A stretch of 64,000 bases of DNA from Humidesulfovibrio sp. (GTDB taxonomy: Bacteria > Desulfobacterota > Desulfovibrionia > Desulfovibrionales > Desulfovibrionaceae). Location of the stretch: positions 16,897 to 80,896 of the forward strand of contig JARLHQ010000019.1 of the NCBI GenBank assembly GCA_031292175.1. The letters run 5' to 3'. Numbering within the stretch: position 1 is the first letter of the stretch; each line of letters begins with the position of its first letter. A model generated the notes under the pieces. That model did no database searches and had not been told where the DNA came from. It worked only from the letters and a program-made list of their open reading frames with translations. This document shows positions 62,009 to 64,000 of the stretch, piece after piece. A program made the position numbers and the translations under genes.

Positions 62009-64000
62009 ATGCGCCTTGAGGTCTTGAAGAGCATCAAAGGAACCTTCGCGCTCCGATTGCGGGATGCGGTCCAAACGATATCTTCAGATTTTCATAAGAA
62101 TTGGATTCCGTTGGGTGTCATGGCCCTGCTGCTCACTTTTTCCTTTTTTACCGTATTGATAGGATTCCATCACACTCAGGGCATTACCGATGCCTACTAT
62201 CAGTCCGTCGTCAACCAGCTGGAAGCCATCAGCGAACTTAAGAAAAGTGAATTGGTGCAATGGCGCAAGGAACGCCTTGAAAACGCCAAAGCCCTCCAGA
62301 TGAATCCGGTCTTGGCAAAGGCCGCGGAGCGTCTTTTACTGCACAGGAATGATGAGACCGCGCGCCAGACAGTGGAGAAATGGCTGCACTTGAACTTTCG
62401 CGCTTACGGTGAGTACGACAGCATCACCTTGTTCGACGCCTCGGGCCGACCCGTAGTGACGACTTCACACCAAGAGGTGCCGACCTCCGCGACTTTCCGT
62501 GACATGCTCCTGGCAGAAAATACGAGCCATGGCGTGCGTTTCCTGGACCTTTTTAAGGATGAGCATGACGGGCAGATTTACTGCGCCGTGGCCTATGCAA
62601 TTTTCGACCGGGCTCACGGGGGGGCAGCCATCGGCTACGTGGCCCTGCCCATGCTGGCCGAGACCTACATCTTTCCCCTCATCCGTAAATGGCCCGCCTC
62701 CAGCGAAACCGGAGGGACCATCATCGTGCGCCAGGAAGGCCGAGTCGTGCGTATTCTAAGCAGCATGCGCCTAATCGACAACGCGGCCATGAGCGTAACC
62801 ATGCCTTTGGAACGTTTGGACATGGTGCCGGTCAAAGCCGCGTTGGGTCAGCACGGCATAGTGCGGGGCGTCGATTCCCAAGGCATCCCAGTGGTTGCTG
62901 CCCTGACCACCCTACCGGACCATTCCTGGTCCATGGTGACCAAGATTGCCCTGTCAGAGGTTGAAGACGCCATGAATGAGCGGATCCGGGCAATCGCGCT
63001 TCTCGTGTTCGGGCTCTCAATCAGCATGCTCCTCGGCTCCATGGGCATCTGGAAGCTGCACCGTTTCATCGTGACAAAAAATGCCCTGGAGGCGCAGAAC
63101 AGACTGCACCGTTCCGAGGAGCAGTTCCGTGGCCTCATTGAGACAATGGCTCAGGGTCTCGTGCAGATCACTCCCGCCGGGGCCATCATCTACTCGAATG
63201 GGCACTTCCTCAACATGTTGGACAGAACGTACGAGGAAGTCATTGGCCAGGACATCGCCCTGCACATGGCAGACGTGCGCATGCGTGAGAAGCTCTGCGC
63301 CTGGGAGGGCGCCCCCAATGGCGATGACAGCGAATTTGAGGTGGCTTGGCTGAACAGCAAGGGTGTCAAAGTCTTCAGCCTGGTCACCCCGGTGTTTCAG
63401 CTTGGACCCAATGGAGCCGCCGTCGAGAAGTGGCTGCTCATCTTGGACACGACGAGGCGCAAGCACCTTGAGTCGCAGCTCCTGCAATCTCAGAAATTGG
63501 AGGCCATCGGCCAATTGGCGGCGGGTATCGCGCACGAAATCAACACGCCGGCGCAATACGTGGGCAACAATGTCCAGTTCATCAAAAGCGCCTTTGAAAA
63601 CATCCTCGCCGTGTGCGGCAGGGTGCGCGAGTTCTTGCAGACAGCCAGCGCCCAGCCACCGACGGTCAGTGATCTTGAGGCCATGGCGGCATTCATGATT
63701 GAGCACGACATCGACTATCTGGAGGCCGAGGTGCCCGGCGCCATCGCCCAGACCCTTGAGGGCGTGGAGCGCATCAGCACCATCGTGCGCTCGGTGAAGC
63801 AGTTCGCCCACCCCGGCGCGGCGGTCATGGCCCCGGCGGACCTGAACGAGTCCATGCGCAGCACGGCCACGGTCTCGCGCAACGAGTGGAAGTACGTGTC
63901 CGAGCTGGACCTGGACCTCGACCCGGACCTGCCGCTCGTGGTGTGCATGATCGGCGAGATCAACCAGGTGGTGCTGAACCTCATCATCAACGCCGCCCAC
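62009..64000 (+). CDS. Sensor histidine kinase, cut by the window end
   Basis: The first 664 codons, open to the edge. The N-terminus has a short cytoplasmic stretch, a membrane segment (about 37-56), a periplasmic dCache-like sensor (about 60-320) and a second segment (about 325-347). A PAS domain (about 370-480) precedes the dimerisation helix with phospho-acceptor His509 in AAGIAHEINTPAQY. The ATPase begins with GEINQVVLNLIINAAH at the edge. The ATG at 62009 follows AGAGGAG. The sensor part is less GC-rich than the flanks. The cognate regulator must lie to the right. Confidence 0.88.
   Translation, partial: MRLEVLKSIKGTFALRLRDAVQTISSDFHKNWIPLGVMALLLTFSFFTVLIGFHHTQGITDAYYQSVVNQLEAISELKKSELVQWRKERLENAKALQMNPVLAKAAERLLLHRNDETARQTVEKWLHLNFRAYGEYDSITLFDASGRPVVTTSHQEVPTSATFRDMLLAENTSHGVRFLDLFKDEHDGQIYCAVAYAIFDRAHGGAAIGYVALPMLAETYIFPLIRKWPASSETGGTIIVRQEGRVVRILSSMRLIDNAAMSVTMPLERLDMVPVKAALGQHGIVRGVDSQGIPVVAALTTLPDHSWSMVTKIALSEVEDAMNERIRAIALLVFGLSISMLLGSMGIWKLHRFIVTKNALEAQNRLHRSEEQFRGLIETMAQGLVQITPAGAIIYSNGHFLNMLDRTYEEVIGQDIALHMADVRMREKLCAWEGAPNGDDSEFEVAWLNSKGVKVFSLVTPVFQLGPNGAAVEKWLLILDTTRRKHLESQLLQSQKLEAIGQLAAGIAHEINTPAQYVGNNVQFIKSAFENILAVCGRVREFLQTASAQPPTVSDLEAMAAFMIEHDIDYLEAEVPGAIAQTLEGVERISTIVRSVKQFAHPGAAVMAPADLNESMRSTATVSRNEWKYVSELDLDLDPDLPLVVCMIGEINQVVLNLIINAAH

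Overview
The window reads as chromosomal DNA of a high-GC, Gram-negative, anaerobic deltaproteobacterium of the Desulfovibrionales (sulfate-reducer) type. The clues are a selenocysteine-containing periplasmic formate dehydrogenase, a rubredoxin, a thiosulfate/polysulfide-reductase-like molybdoenzyme next to a TauE/SafE sulfite exporter, a two-subunit glycine decarboxylase, ThyX, a NikR regulator and a polar-flagellum gene set. I see no rRNA, tRNA, CRISPR array, prophage or plasmid backbone. Genus-level placement is inference.

Layout. 1-5.3 kb: a cut glycosyltransferase, rubredoxin, two minimal flagellar rod-like proteins, a methyltransferase-NikR-FolE2 operon and a LemA/TPM pair. 5.5-10.7 kb: glycine cleavage operon gcvH-gcvPA-gcvPB-lpd plus an unknown Cys-tailed protein, closed by a perfect 17-bp hairpin; gcvT is not here. 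10.8-16.9 kb: DUF488, an EF-G paralogue, PlsC and RNase J. 16.9-20.5 kb: flagellar filament block fliC-fliD-fliS, with a sigma-28 promoter before fliC and a sigma-54 promoter before fliD. 20.6-27.9 kb: Zn-PLC-like protein, P-loop protein, ThyX, HtrA protease, an EAL-HDOD/EF-hand pair and two Cys-containing unknowns. 27.9-31.9 kb: PilZ-MotA-MotB and a 522-aa unknown. 32-38 kb: PurU, PurN, AMMECR1 protein and a chemoreceptor. 38.1-42.9 kb: sulfur module, with a PhsA-like catalytic subunit divergent from an Fe-S subunit and TauE/SafE; the shared intergenic region carries C/G-tract palindromes. 42.9-47 kb: an operon of substrate-binding lipoprotein, histidine kinase with a Cys cluster beside HAMP, and a REC-STAS regulator. 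47-52.3 kb: a transposase-derived protein, a 74-aa ORF and fdhAB with selenocysteine and a SECIS hairpin. 52.3-57 kb: exported thioredoxin-fold protein and peroxiredoxin, FMN riboswitch-ribB, MltA and an AI-2E-type permease. 57.8-60.2 kb: polar amino-acid ABC importer. 60.3-64 kb: RsiV-like lipoprotein and a histidine kinase cut by the window end.

How the parts fit. FdhAB would oxidise formate in the periplasm. The Phs-like pair plus TauE/SafE would reduce a sulfur compound and move sulfite. PurU, PurN and the glycine cleavage proteins share the folate one-carbon pool. The flagellar, stator, PilZ and chemoreceptor genes form a motility theme. The strongest candidates for something undescribed are the apparently catalytically altered IS1595-type protein and 74-aa ORF placed directly before fdhA, the Cys cluster joined to a HAMP domain in a three-gene sensory operon, and the sulfur module with its C/G-tract operators.
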